Assembly (NCBI GenBank): GCA_964394815.1
Contig: CAYMZC010000063.1
Span: 1-13,162, forward strand
Direction of reading: 5' to 3'
Length of the DNA stretch: 13,162 nucleotides
Origin: Sandaracinobacteroides sp964394815
Lineage (GTDB): Bacteria > Pseudomonadota > Alphaproteobacteria > Sphingomonadales > Sphingomonadaceae
Position 1 is the stretch's first letter. Each line of letters opens with the position of its first letter. Below the pieces are notes generated by a model. That model did not search any database and was not told where the DNA came from. It saw nothing but the letters and a program-made list of their open reading frames with translations. Below, piece after piece: positions 6,662 to 13,162 of this stretch. Position numbers and translations under genes: made by a program.

Positions 6662-7816
6662 TCAGGCCGAGACGCTGGTCTGGCGCTGGCGACGCATGGC
6701 GCCACCCACCAGGCCGAAGCCCATGATCAGCATCGCCCAGGTGGCCGGCTCGGGAACCGCGCCATTGGGCACCATGGAACTGCGGATGAAGTCCTCGTGG
6801 ATGTACACGGGCACATAGCCGCTGAACTCGCCCCAGCTGGTGTTGAGACCGGCGAGATAGTCACCAAAGCCCGTACCGAAGCTCAGGCCATAGCTGTTCA
6901 CCGAGGAAACCATGCCGTTGATGAAGCCCGGGCCGCCCGAGTCACCACCGGCGATGGCAACTTCCATGGCGCCAACGCCAGTCTGGCAGAAGCCGTTTCC
7001 GCCACCGACAGCCTGCGCGATGAGGCAGGCTGCGTCATTGGCCGAAGAGCCGCTGTCGAAATCCGAGACATAGGAATATTCGATTTCGGCGAAGCCGAAG
7101 AAGTTTTCGCCCGAGCCGTCACGGTCGGTGAAGAAGCCGCCGAAAGCGGAATTGCCCCAGGCATAATCATAGATGTTGTCGCCCTGACGCAGGCGGTTCG
7201 TGCCGAGGTTGGCGCCAACGGCGCCGCCGGTGTCGGAACGACGGCCGTAACCGGCCACATTGAATTCCTCGCCGGTCAGGTTGCCGGTGTAGAGGTCGAA
7301 GGCGGTCGCCCAGTCAGGGGCTTTTTCGGCAAGGCGCAGAACGGCGATGTCATTCTGGTCGATCACTTCGCCGGTGTAGCCGGAATTCACGAAATACTGG
7401 CTCACCTCGATCGGGGTGGCCGCCGGGTTGAAGGCAACGGTGATGTCGTCACCGGTGCCGTTGAACCAGGCCGTCGTCTTCAGCGGGTTGGCAGTGCCGG
7501 CGCCATCGGAAACGCAGTGTGCAGCCGTCAGGATCGACATGCGGTCCGGCAGAAGCGTGCCGGAGCAGATGAAGGAACCGCCCGCATAATCCATGATGAG
7601 CGAGACGACGCCGTTCGACTGGGCGGCGGACGGCAGGTAGATCGGGTTGCCGCCATTGGCGACGATATCGGTGGAGGTCATGCCGACGATGCGGCTTTGT
7701 GCCTGCCAGCTCAGCCCCTTGGCCGAACCGGACGTGGCCTTGATCGATGCATCGGCCGCAGCCGGGAATGCCAGCTGCGCAACCGCGGCCAGCCCGAGGA
7801 TGGTAAGTTTCTTCAT
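6662..7816 (-). CDS. Secreted trypsin-like (S1) serine protease with PEP-CTERM sorting signal
   Basis: A 384-residue protein with three parts. Residues 1-23 form a Sec signal peptide (MKKLTILGLAAVAQLAFPAAADA). Residues about 45-345 form a chymotrypsin-fold protease with H100 in LTAAHC, D156 in QNDIAVLRL and S293 in GGDSGGP; C84 and C101 can form the classic disulfide next to the catalytic His. Residues 354-378 are a PEP-CTERM tripartite tail: VPEP, a hydrophobic segment WAMLIMGFGLVGGA, and a basic end (MRRQR). PEP-CTERM proteins are exported and handled by an exosortase, none of which is encoded here, so surface or extracellular location is inferred. The catalytic triad looks intact. GGGGG lies about seven bases before the ATG at 7816. 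It appears monocistronic, with its own promoter and terminator, and converges on the LuxR-type gene. Confidence 0.93.
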   Translation of the reverse strand: MKKLTILGLAAVAQLAFPAAADASIKATSGSAKGLSWQAQSRIVGMTSTDIVANGGNPIYLPSAAQSNGVVSLIMDYAGGSFICSGTLLPDRMSILTAAHCVSDGAGTANPLKTTAWFNGTGDDITVAFNPAATPIEVSQYFVNSGYTGEVIDQNDIAVLRLAEKAPDWATAFDLYTGNLTGEEFNVAGYGRRSDTGGAVGANLGTNRLRQGDNIYDYAWGNSAFGGFFTDRDGSGENFFGFAEIEYSYVSDFDSGSSANDAACLIAQAVGGGNGFCQTGVGAMEVAIAGGDSGGPGFINGMVSSVNSYGLSFGTGFGDYLAGLNTSWGEFSGYVPVYIHEDFIRSSMVPNGAVPEPATWAMLIMGFGLVGGAMRRQRQTSVSA

Positions 7817-7874
7817 GGGAATGCCCCCTGTCAGATGTTGCCCCTAACCAGCGGAGTCGCCCGCTGATCGTGAA

Positions 7875-7903
7875 ATATTATGACACTGAAAGGGCAATGG
7901 CAA
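7875..7903 (-). promoter_or_regulatory. Candidate sigma70-type promoter of the PEP-CTERM protease gene
   Basis: Minus strand: -35 TTGCCA (7903-7898), 17-bp spacer, -10 TAATAT (7880-7875). The start would fall near 7868, giving a leader of about 50 nt. That leader contains a 6-bp hairpin (CAGCGG with CCGCTG, 7866-7849) upstream of the Shine-Dalgarno. The rest of the 7817-8040 intergenic stretch holds no gene that I can see; its gap-proximal half is very GC-rich. Confidence 0.5.
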
Positions 7904-8040
7904 TCTGGCATGTCAGCTGCCATGGTTAACGCAAGGCGGGCCATGGTGTCGCAGCCGGCACAGCCTGCGCTGCCTGCATGGGAGGGCACGGCACACGGCT
8001 GCCACGCCCGTGCACGCGGCGCGCGCCCGCCACAGTCAAC

Positions 8041-8050
8041 NNNNNNNNNN
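8041..8050. other. Assembly gap (10 N)
   Basis: Ten N's interrupt the sequence exactly where the gcvPB stop codon should lie. The true length of the missing segment is unknown; ten is often a placeholder. Flanking sequence is very GC-rich, so a hairpin such as the operon terminator may have blocked assembly. Linkage of the protease gene to the gcv operon depends on this join. Confidence 0.98.
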
Positions 8051-9600
8051 TGCCAGGCAAGCACCGGCTGGCGCGCGGCGCGCGTTTCATCGAGGCGGCT
8101 GCGCGGCGCATGGTGCGGGGCGCCCGTGAAGCGGGCGGCATCGCCCGCCTTCGCAGCGCCGGCCAGCGCGCGCATCGTTTCGATGAACTGGTCCAGCCTT
8201 TGCCGGCCTTCGGTTTCGGTCGGCTCGATCAGCATCGCCCCATGGACGACCAGCGGGAAATACATGGTCATCGGGTGATAGCCCTCGTCGATCAGCGCCT
8301 TGGCGAAATCGAGGGTGGTGACACCCGTGTCCTTCAGGAAAGCGTCATCGAACAGCGCCTCGTGCATGCACGGCCCGGTATCGGCGAACGGGGCGGACAT
8401 CACATCCTCCAGCGCACGCAGCACATAATTGGCGTTCAGCACGGCATCTTCCGCCACCTGCCGCAGGCCATCGCCTCCATGGCTCAGGATATAGGCGAGC
8501 GCGCGGACGAACATGCCCATCTGCCCGTGAAAGGCGGACATGCGGCCGAAGCTGTCGGCATGGGCTTCCTCGCGGGCGGTTTCCTCCTCCACGAGGTGGA
8601 AGCGTCCATTCTCCTCCACCACGAAGGGAAGCGGCGCATAGGGCGCGAGCCGCGCGGAAAAGACCACCGGACCGGAACCGGGGCCGCCGCCGCCATGCGG
8701 TGTGGAAAAGGTCTTGTGCAGGTTGATGTGCATGGCGTCCACGCCCAGGTCGCCCGGCCGCACCCGGCCCACGATCGCATTGAAGTTGGCGCCGTCGCAA
8801 TAGACATAGGCCCCGGCTGCATGGACGGCATCGGCGATGCGCTTCAGGTCCGGTTCGAACAGGCCGCAGGTGTTGGGGTTGGTGATCATCACCGCCGCCA
8901 CATCCGGGCCAAGCCGCGCGATCAGCGCCGCGCAGTCCACCCGGCCGCGGCTGTCGGCGGGAATGTCCTCCACGGCATAGCCGCAGAAGGCGGCCGTCGC
9001 CGGGTTGGTGCCATGGGCCGATTCCGGCACCAGCACCACGCGCCGGGCATCGCCGCGCGCTTCATGCGCGGCACGAATCGCGAGCATGCCGCACAGTTCG
9101 CCATGGGCGCCCGCCTTGGGCGACATGGACACGGCCGGCATGTTGGTCAGCGCCTTCAGCCAGCCGGCCAGCCGGTGGATCAGTTCCAGCGCCCCCTGCA
9201 CCGTATCCTGCGGCTGCAGGGGGTGGATATCGGCAAAGCCGGGCAGCCGGGCGAGCTTCTCGTTGAGGCGCGGGTTGTGCTTCATGGTGCACGACCCGAG
9301 GGGGAACAGGCCCATGTCGATGCCGTAATTCTGGCGCGACAGGCGGGTATAGTGGCGCACCGCCTCCCCTTCGGAAAGGCCGGGAAGCCCGATGGGGGAT
9401 GTCCGCTCCAGCCCGCCGAGGCGGGAGGCATGATCGGGCACCGGCTCCAGATCGACGCCCGAAACGTCCATGCCGCCGCATTCGAAGATCAGCGGCTCGT
9501 CGAGCATCAGGGCGCGGTTGCCGCTGAAGGTCTGGGCGGCATGCGGGACAGCGGCGGTGTCTGAGGGAGCGGACGGGCGGCCCTGGCTGTTCATGCTCAT
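8051..9600 (-). CDS. gcvPB: Glycine dehydrogenase (decarboxylating) subunit 2, GcvPB; stop codon lost in gap
   Basis: This is the PLP-binding half of the split P protein. With GcvPA it decarboxylates glycine and moves the aminomethyl group to the lipoyl arm of GcvH. 516 codons are visible before the gap, close to full length, since the last residues (RLDETRAARQPVLAW) look like the family C-terminus. Landmarks are LGSCTMKHNP (101-110), MSPKAGAHGELCG (159-171), ESAHGTNPATAA (193-204), ITNPNTCGLFEP (239-250), and the cofactor lysine K296 in HINLHKTFSTPHGGGGPG. The ATG at 9600 overlaps the gcvPA stop as ATGA, which implies translational coupling; GAGG lies ten bases upstream. A second ATG at 9594 is possible. 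It is the last gene of the gcv operon seen, and its terminator is probably in or just past the gap. Confidence 0.95.
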
Positions 9601-10967
9601 TGGCTGACGACCTCGGTGATGGCGCGCACCAGCGCGTCGATGTCGGCGGGAGAAACGGTTTCGGTGGCGGCAACCAGCAGCACATGCTCGAAATCGGGCC
9701 TGCCCGGGTAAAGCCGCGCGAGCGATACGCCGCCCAGCACGCCCATTTCCGCCATGTCGCGCACGGCCTGCCGCGCCGGAATGGGCAGGCGGATGGCAAA
9801 CTCGTTGAAGAAGCGGCCTGTCAGCAGCTCGACGCCGGGAAGGGTCGCAAGTCTGTCCGCCGCCTGGACGGCGCGGGCATGGTTCAGCCGGGCCAGATGC
9901 GTCAGCCCCGCCTGGCCGAGAAGGGTCATGTGGATGCTGAAGGCCAGCGCCATCAGCCCGCTGTTCGTGCAGATGTTGCTCGTCGCCTTCTCGCGGCGGA
10001 TATGCTGCTCGCGAGTGGAGAGCGTGAGCACATAGCCGCGGCGGCCATCGGCATCGACCGTTTCGCCGCACAGCCGACCGGGCATCTGCCGGACATGGCG
10101 GGCATTGCAGGCGAAAAGCCCGAGATGCGGCCCGCCGAACTGCAGGCCCACCCCGAGCGACTGGCCTTCGCCCACCACGATATCCGCCCCCATTTCGCCG
10201 GGCGAGCGGATGGCGCCGAGGGAGACGACCTCCGTCACGACGACGATGAGCAGCGCGCCCTTCGCATGGACGGCCTCGGCCAGCGCCGAAAGGTCGGCCA
10301 CATGGCCAAAGACATTGGGGTTCTGCACCACCACGGCCGAAGTGTCCGCATCCAGCGAAGCGATCAGCGCGGTGATGTCATCGCCGGGGCGGCCGTCGGC
10401 AAGCTGGGGGCTTCCCGTCTCCAGCCTGTCTCCGGTGAAGCGGCAGAGAGTCTGGGCCACCTTCACATAATGGGGGTGAACGCCGGCCGAAATCAGCGTC
10501 TTGCCGCGCCGCGTGATGCGCCGGGCCATGAAGATCGCCTCGGTCATCGCCGTCGAGCCATCATACATGGAGGCATTGGCGACATCCATGCCGGTCAGCC
10601 GCGCCACCTGGGTCTGGAACTCGAACAGATACTGCAACGTGCCCTGCGCGATTTCCGGCTGATAGGGCGTGTAGCTGGTCAGGAACTCGCCGCGCTGGAT
10701 CAGATGGTCGACCGAGGCCGGCACATGGTGGCGATAGGCGCCCGCCCCCAGGAAAAAGGGATGCTCGCCCGCAGCCATGTTGCGCCTGGCCAGCGTCACG
10801 AGATCACGCTCGACCAGCATTTCCGGCTGGTGGCCCGGCAGGCCGGGGATCGGGCCGGAAAGCCGTGCTTCCTCCGGCACGTCGACGAAGAGGTCATCGA
10901 TGCTGTCGGCGCCGATGCTGGAGAGCATCGCCTGCCGGTCCTCGGGTGTCAGTGGAAGATAGCGCAT
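9597..10967 (-). CDS. gcvPA: Glycine dehydrogenase (decarboxylating) subunit 1, GcvPA
   Basis: A 456-residue N-terminal-type subunit of the heterotetrameric P protein, normal length for the family. It starts with the typical YLPLTPEDRQAML and DDLFVDVPEE and contains FLGAGAYRHHVPASVDHL (72-89), TSYTPYQPEIAQGTLQ (97-112), NASMYDGSTAMTEA (131-144), VVVQNPNVFG (212-221) and REKATSNICTNSGL (325-338). It shares the PLP fold but lacks the cofactor lysine, which GcvPB supplies. Its start (ATG at 10967, GAGGAA five bases upstream) lies 113 nt after the gcvH stop, across an array of small hairpins. Its last codons overlap the gcvPB start by four bases. The split P gene, instead of one long gcvP, is common in Alphaproteobacteria and Gram-positives. 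Confidence 0.96.
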   Translation of the reverse strand: MRYLPLTPEDRQAMLSSIGADSIDDLFVDVPEEARLSGPIPGLPGHQPEMLVERDLVTLARRNMAAGEHPFFLGAGAYRHHVPASVDHLIQRGEFLTSYTPYQPEIAQGTLQYLFEFQTQVARLTGMDVANASMYDGSTAMTEAIFMARRITRRGKTLISAGVHPHYVKVAQTLCRFTGDRLETGSPQLADGRPGDDITALIASLDADTSAVVVQNPNVFGHVADLSALAEAVHAKGALLIVVVTEVVSLGAIRSPGEMGADIVVGEGQSLGVGLQFGGPHLGLFACNARHVRQMPGRLCGETVDADGRRGYVLTLSTREQHIRREKATSNICTNSGLMALAFSIHMTLLGQAGLTHLARLNHARAVQAADRLATLPGVELLTGRFFNEFAIRLPIPARQAVRDMAEMGVLGGVSLARLYPGRPDFEHVLLVAATETVSPADIDALVRAITEVVSQ

Positions 10968-10987
10968 CCCGGTTCCTCGATCAGCTG

Positions 10988-11078
10988 GCCTGCGGGGCAG
11001 GCGTAAGTCACCTCACCTGCGAAGCAGGAAAATCGGCCTGCCTGCAAAGCAGGAAAACCAGCCTTCCTGCGAAGCAGG
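10988..11078. repeat. Array of four small inverted repeats with 25-bp period between gcvH and gcvPA
   Basis: Three 13-mers CCTGC-RAA-GCAGG (R = G or A) start at 11016, 11041 and 11066, exactly 25 bp apart. The first two 25-bp units match at 21 of 25 positions. A fourth, related dyad (GCCTGC-GGG-GCAGGC) lies at 10988-11002. Each can fold as a 5-6 bp stem with a 3-base loop on either strand. The array fills most of the 113-bp gap and starts three bases beyond the gcvH stop. It contains no gene. Roles in mRNA processing or attenuation are inference. Confidence 0.85.
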
Positions 11079-11080
11079 CG

Positions 11081-11449
11081 TCAGAGCGTGGCGACGAAGG
11101 CCTTGTAGGCGGCCTCGTCCATCAGCCCTTCCAGTTCGGCAGCGCTGGAAAGGGTCAGGCGGAAGAACCAGCCATCGCCCTCGGGCGCGGAATTCACGAG
11201 CGACGGGTCATCTGTGAGCGCGCCATTGGCTTCGGTGACCGTGCCAGAGACGGGCGCATAGACTTCGCTCGCGGCCTTCACGGATTCGACGACAGCAGCT
11301 TCCTTGCCGGCTTCCAGCTGGCGGCCGGATTCGGGGAGTTCCACGAACACCACGTCCCCCAGCTGCCCCTGGGCATAATCGGTGACGCCGACGGTGGCGG
11401 TCGTTCCGTCCACCTCGATCCACTCATGATCCTTGGTATAGTAGCGCAT
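11081..11449 (-). CDS. gcvH: Glycine cleavage system H protein (lipoyl carrier)
   Basis: A 122-residue lipoyl carrier that shuttles the aminomethyl intermediate among the P, T and L proteins. It starts MRYYTKDHEWIEV, the usual GcvH opening, and carries the lipoylation site K58 in VVESVKAASEVYAP, with the downstream GWFFRL (93-98) also typical. Length is normal. The ATG at 11449 has AGGAGA five bases upstream; the frame stays open to 11539 but that would run into gcvT and add a non-family N-terminus. The gcvT stop lies 25 nt upstream. Its start region (11462-11442) nearly repeats that of gcvPA. A hairpin array follows the stop. Confidence 0.97.
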   Translation of the reverse strand: MRYYTKDHEWIEVDGTTATVGVTDYAQGQLGDVVFVELPESGRQLEAGKEAAVVESVKAASEVYAPVSGTVTEANGALTDDPSLVNSAPEGDGWFFRLTLSSAAELEGLMDEAAYKAFVATL

Positions 11450-11474
11450 CCCGGTCTCCTCGGCTTTCCTGCTG

Positions 11475-12581
11475 CTAGCGGGCGTAGTTCTTCTGCCAGA
11501 AGGGCATGGGCACGACGGTCGCGGCGATCCGCCGCCCACGCACCTCTATCTCGAGGGCGGTTCCATCGCCGGCATGGGCGGCGGCCACATAGCCCATGGC
11601 GACAGGCGCCTCCACCGACGGGCCGAACCCGCCGGAGGTGACGCGGCCGACTTCGCTGTCCCCGGCAAAGATCGGTGCGCCCTCGCGCACCGGTTGGCGA
11701 CCTTCGGGCTTCAGCCCGACACGGCGGCGCGCCGGGCCATCCAGCAGCTGGCCAAGCACGCGGGGTGCACCCGGAAAGCCGCCTTCTGCCTTGCGGCGCT
11801 TGGAGATGGCGAAGGCAAGCCCGGCTTCCACCGGGGTCGTCGTGCGGTCGAGATCATGGCCATGAAGCGGCAGGCCGGCCTCCAGCCGCAGCGAATCCCG
11901 CGCACCGAGGCCGGCGGGCTTCACCCGCGCATCGGCCAGCAGCGCTTCGGCAAAGGCGACAGCGGCAACCGGCAGGGAAATTTCGTAGCCATCCTCGCCC
12001 GTATAGCCGGACCGGCTGATCCACAACGGCACGCCATTCCAGGAAAAGCTGCCCGCGCGCATGAACTTCAGCGCCGAAACACCCGGCAGCAGCGCTTCCA
12101 GAACGGCTTCCGCATCAGGCCCCTGAAGCGCCAGCAAGGCGAGATCGGTGCGGTGGACCAGCCGGACCGCATCGGGCAGGCGCGCCCGCAGATGGGCGAT
12201 GTCGTCCAGCTTGTTCGCGCCATTGACGACGAGGTAGAAATCCCCGGAGCGGCGCGTCAGCATCAGGTCATCGATTATGCCGCCCGCATCATCGAGCAGC
12301 ATGGAATAGCGCAGGGCATTTTCCCGCAGGCCGGTGAAATCGCCGGGCATCAGCGCTTCCAGCGCGACATCGGCGCCGGCCCCGGATATGTCGATCTGGC
12401 CCATGTGCGAGACATCGAACAGCCCGGCATGGGCACGGGTCCAGCGATGCTCGGCCATCACGCCATCGGCATATTGCACGGGCATGGCATAGCCCGCGAA
12501 GGGAACCATGCGCCCGCCCAGCCGTTCGTGCAGGCTGGCGAAAGGAAGCTGTTTCAGTTCCGGCTGGTGGCTGTCGGCCAT
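11475..12581 (-). CDS. gcvT: Glycine cleavage system aminomethyltransferase (T protein)
   Basis: A 368-residue T protein, which releases ammonia from the aminomethyl-lipoyl arm of GcvH and passes the methylene group to tetrahydrofolate. Seen are MVPFAGYAMPVQY (25-37), LFDVSHMGQIDI (54-65), DAGGIIDDLMLTR (98-110) with the conserved Asp of the folate site, SRSGYTGEDGYEIS (189-202), ARDSLRLEAGLPLHGHDLD (227-245) and VTSGGFGPSVEAPVAMGYV (314-332). Length is normal. I chose the ATG at 12581 because GAAGGA (12593-12588) is six bases upstream; an in-frame ATG at 12614 has a poor site and an odd N-terminus. It is the first gene of the operon and its leader is a tandem glycine riboswitch, with a possible fold that masks this Shine-Dalgarno. 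Confidence 0.96.
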   Translation of the reverse strand: MADSHQPELKQLPFASLHERLGGRMVPFAGYAMPVQYADGVMAEHRWTRAHAGLFDVSHMGQIDISGAGADVALEALMPGDFTGLRENALRYSMLLDDAGGIIDDLMLTRRSGDFYLVVNGANKLDDIAHLRARLPDAVRLVHRTDLALLALQGPDAEAVLEALLPGVSALKFMRAGSFSWNGVPLWISRSGYTGEDGYEISLPVAAVAFAEALLADARVKPAGLGARDSLRLEAGLPLHGHDLDRTTTPVEAGLAFAISKRRKAEGGFPGAPRVLGQLLDGPARRRVGLKPEGRQPVREGAPIFAGDSEVGRVTSGGFGPSVEAPVAMGYVAAAHAGDGTALEIEVRGRRIAATVVPMPFWQKNYAR

Positions 12582-12586
12582 GCGCA

Positions 12587-12645
12587 GTCCTTCGTGACCA
12601 CGGATCGGCCCCATGCCGTCCGCCCGCCCCCGCCTGTCACGAGAC
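12587..12645 (-). promoter_or_regulatory. gcvT: Predicted Shine-Dalgarno-masking expression platform of the glycine riboswitch
   Basis: The 3' edge of aptamer 2 contains GTCTCGTGAC (12645-12636). Its TCGTGAC is fully complementary to GTCACGA (12598-12592) just before and into the gcvT Shine-Dalgarno, and its GTC can pair with GAC (12589-12587) across a 2-base bulge. This 10-pair helix would mask the ribosome site. When glycine closes aptamer 2, part of the 5' strand should be used in its P1 helix, freeing the site. No T-tracted hairpin is present, so control is more likely at translation. Confidence 0.5.
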
Positions 12646-12837
12646 CTGAGAGCTTTCGCCTGCCCTTCCGGGCCGGCTTACCCCTTCGGTGGCGCCCCTG
12701 AAGAGCGCGCTTTCCAGACTGCCGTATCACGAGGATGCGCCGCTGCGGTCCTTTGGCCTGAGAGATTCCGGGGGCGGTTGCTCCTTCGGCGGCATGGAAA
12801 ATGGCCGGGGCCGTTCTTCATGCACTCTCCCGCAGCG
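12634..12837 (-). promoter_or_regulatory. Tandem (two-aptamer) glycine riboswitch
   Basis: Aptamer 1 (12837-12741): the P1 helix is 8 bp (12837-12830 with 12748-12741). The conserved blocks GGGAGAG (12831-12825), GCCGAAGGAGCAA (about 12790-12778) and ATCTCTCAGGCCAAAGGACC (about 12766-12747) are in order. Aptamer 2 (about 12734-12634) has TCTGGAAAGC (12718-12709), CACCGAAGGGGTAA (about 12693-12680), and GCGAAAGCTCTCAGGT (about 12659-12644). This is the class that binds glycine and turns on glycine cleavage genes, matching the gcvT-H-PA-PB operon just downstream. A clear promoter between 12838 and 12971 could not be picked; TTGTCG-16-TATCTG on the minus strand is only a weak candidate. Confidence 0.96.
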
Positions 12838-12971
12838 CCGCCGCTGGCCAAGACCATGCGCCGACCTGATCGCAATGGCCGAGCCATGCGATTCGGTCAA
12901 TCGGCAACAGATAGGCGACGATCGATGGCCGACAACAATTGGACGCCAACCGGCGGTCGCCAGCGGGCGGG

Positions 12972-13112
12972 TCAGTCGACGGTGCGCTCGATGGCCTTGC
13001 CGACGGACTTGATGTCCCGGCCGACGCCACGCGTCGTGTTGCAGGCCGTCAGGACGATGGCCGGAAGCAGGATAGCGGCAAGCGCGATTGCGCGTTTCGA
13101 CGTGGGTGTCAT
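12972..13112 (-). CDS. Entericidin A/B-like small lipoprotein
   Basis: A 46-residue protein. An N-terminal basic and hydrophobic signal segment (KRAIALAAILLPAIV) leads to the lipobox LTAC, with the acylated Cys at residue 24. A short mature part of about 23 residues follows (CNTTRGVGRDIKSVGKAIER, then TVD). The pattern CNT.RG.G.DI...G.AIE is that of entericidin EcnA/EcnB-type peptides, envelope lipoproteins first described with a toxin-antidote role in E. coli; many proteobacteria keep single copies of unknown function. It is probably membrane-anchored after lipidation. There is no Shine-Dalgarno before the ATG at 13112, but a promoter is placed as for a leaderless message. The stop is 135 bp upstream of the gcv riboswitch on the same strand, with no obvious terminator between. 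Confidence 0.88.
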   Translation of the reverse strand: MTPTSKRAIALAAILLPAIVLTACNTTRGVGRDIKSVGKAIERTVD

Positions 13113-13119
13113 GGCGCTG

Positions 13120-13148
13120 AATCTAGGCACGCCGGCACGCGCGGACAA
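13120..13148 (-). promoter_or_regulatory. Candidate promoter for a leaderless entericidin mRNA
   Basis: Minus strand: -35 TTGTCC (13148-13143), 17-bp spacer, -10 TAGATT (13125-13120). Only seven bases separate the -10 from the ATG at 13112, so transcription would start at or next to the start codon. No ribosome-binding site is seen, which fits a leaderless message. Confidence 0.5.
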
Positions 13149-13162
13149 GTGGCCGGAAAACA

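Noticed and set aside
7924..7934. Shared TTGCGTTA motif at 5581-5588 and 7934-7927, and a possible CtrA half-site (TTAACC)
   Set aside because: Two short occurrences in different settings, with no paired half-site at CtrA spacing, are not above chance.
7831..8052. Extension of gcvPB through the N's to 7831
   Set aside because: The protein already shows its family C-terminus at 8053. The reading beyond the gap is of unknown frame, unrelated to P protein, and overlaps the protease leader.
7978..11006. Long plus-strand open frames (7978-9564 and 9600-11006) opposite gcvPB and gcvPA
   Set aside because: They are mirror-frame shadows of conserved genes in GC-rich DNA; the first even crosses the N gap.
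10988..11078. Possible CRISPR array from the regular 25-bp repeats
   Set aside because: The repeat core is 13 bp with 12-bp spacers that are themselves similar, and no cas genes are present. CRISPR repeats are longer and have unique spacers of about 30 bp.
12582..12614. Longer gcvT start at ATG 12614
   Set aside because: It has no good Shine-Dalgarno, adds 11 residues not typical of T proteins, and lies inside the loop of the predicted regulatory hairpin.
11574..12701. 375-codon plus-strand open frame opposite gcvT and part of the riboswitch
   Set aside because: It is antisense to a full T-protein gene, with no domain and no start signal.
12838..12971. A clear promoter or terminator between the entericidin gene and the riboswitch
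   Set aside because: Only weak hexamer matches (TTGTCG-16-TATCTG; TTGACC with no good -10) and no solid hairpin were found, so none is annotated.

Overview
This is a GC-rich, densely coding stretch from an alphaproteobacterium, most likely order Sphingomonadales. The evidence is a split glycine-decarboxylase P protein (gcvPA/gcvPB) behind a tandem glycine riboswitch, a sphingomonad-style PEP-CTERM anchor (VPEPATWAMLIMGFG...RRQR), an entericidin-type lipoprotein and a LuxR-type regulator. The genus cannot be fixed from the sequence. Two technical features matter. Bases 1-46 are an Illumina library adapter carrying a readable i5 index, so the window begins at a contig end. Ten N's at 8041-8050 are a scaffold gap.

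Layout: (1) 47-1468, plus strand: the last 54 codons of a PabC-type aminodeoxychorismate lyase (probably a PabB-PabC fusion), then a complete class I aspartate-type aminotransferase, closed by a strong bidirectional terminator. (2) 1555-4875: an acyl-CoA dehydrogenase (minus) diverging over a 54-bp gap from an exported S9-family serine peptidase (plus). (3) 4936-6542: methionine sulfoxide reductase MsrA (minus) and a LuxR-type regulator (plus), diverging from a 293-bp region that holds three short dyads. (4) 6605-7903: a secreted trypsin-like protease with a PEP-CTERM tail (minus), with its own terminator and a plausible sigma70-type promoter. (5) 8051-12837: the glycine cleavage operon gcvT-gcvH-gcvPA-gcvPB (minus), led by a two-aptamer glycine riboswitch. 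(6) 12972-13148: a 46-residue entericidin-like lipoprotein (minus) whose promoter is placed as for a leaderless mRNA.

The gcv operon is the coherent system here. GcvPA and GcvPB form the PLP-dependent decarboxylase, GcvH carries the lipoyl arm and GcvT passes the one-carbon unit to tetrahydrofolate. The L protein is not in the window. The riboswitch should turn the operon on when glycine is plentiful, and the segment between aptamer 2 and gcvT can fold to mask the gcvT Shine-Dalgarno. A 25-bp-period array of tiny hairpins between gcvH and gcvPA may tune expression of the downstream P-protein genes.

I found no CRISPR array, transposon, phage, toxin-antitoxin or anti-phage module. The most interesting items are the intra-operon hairpin array, the riboswitch expression platform, the LuxR protein with a changed ligand pocket, and the leaderless lipoprotein gene. 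The rest is ordinary chromosomal content.
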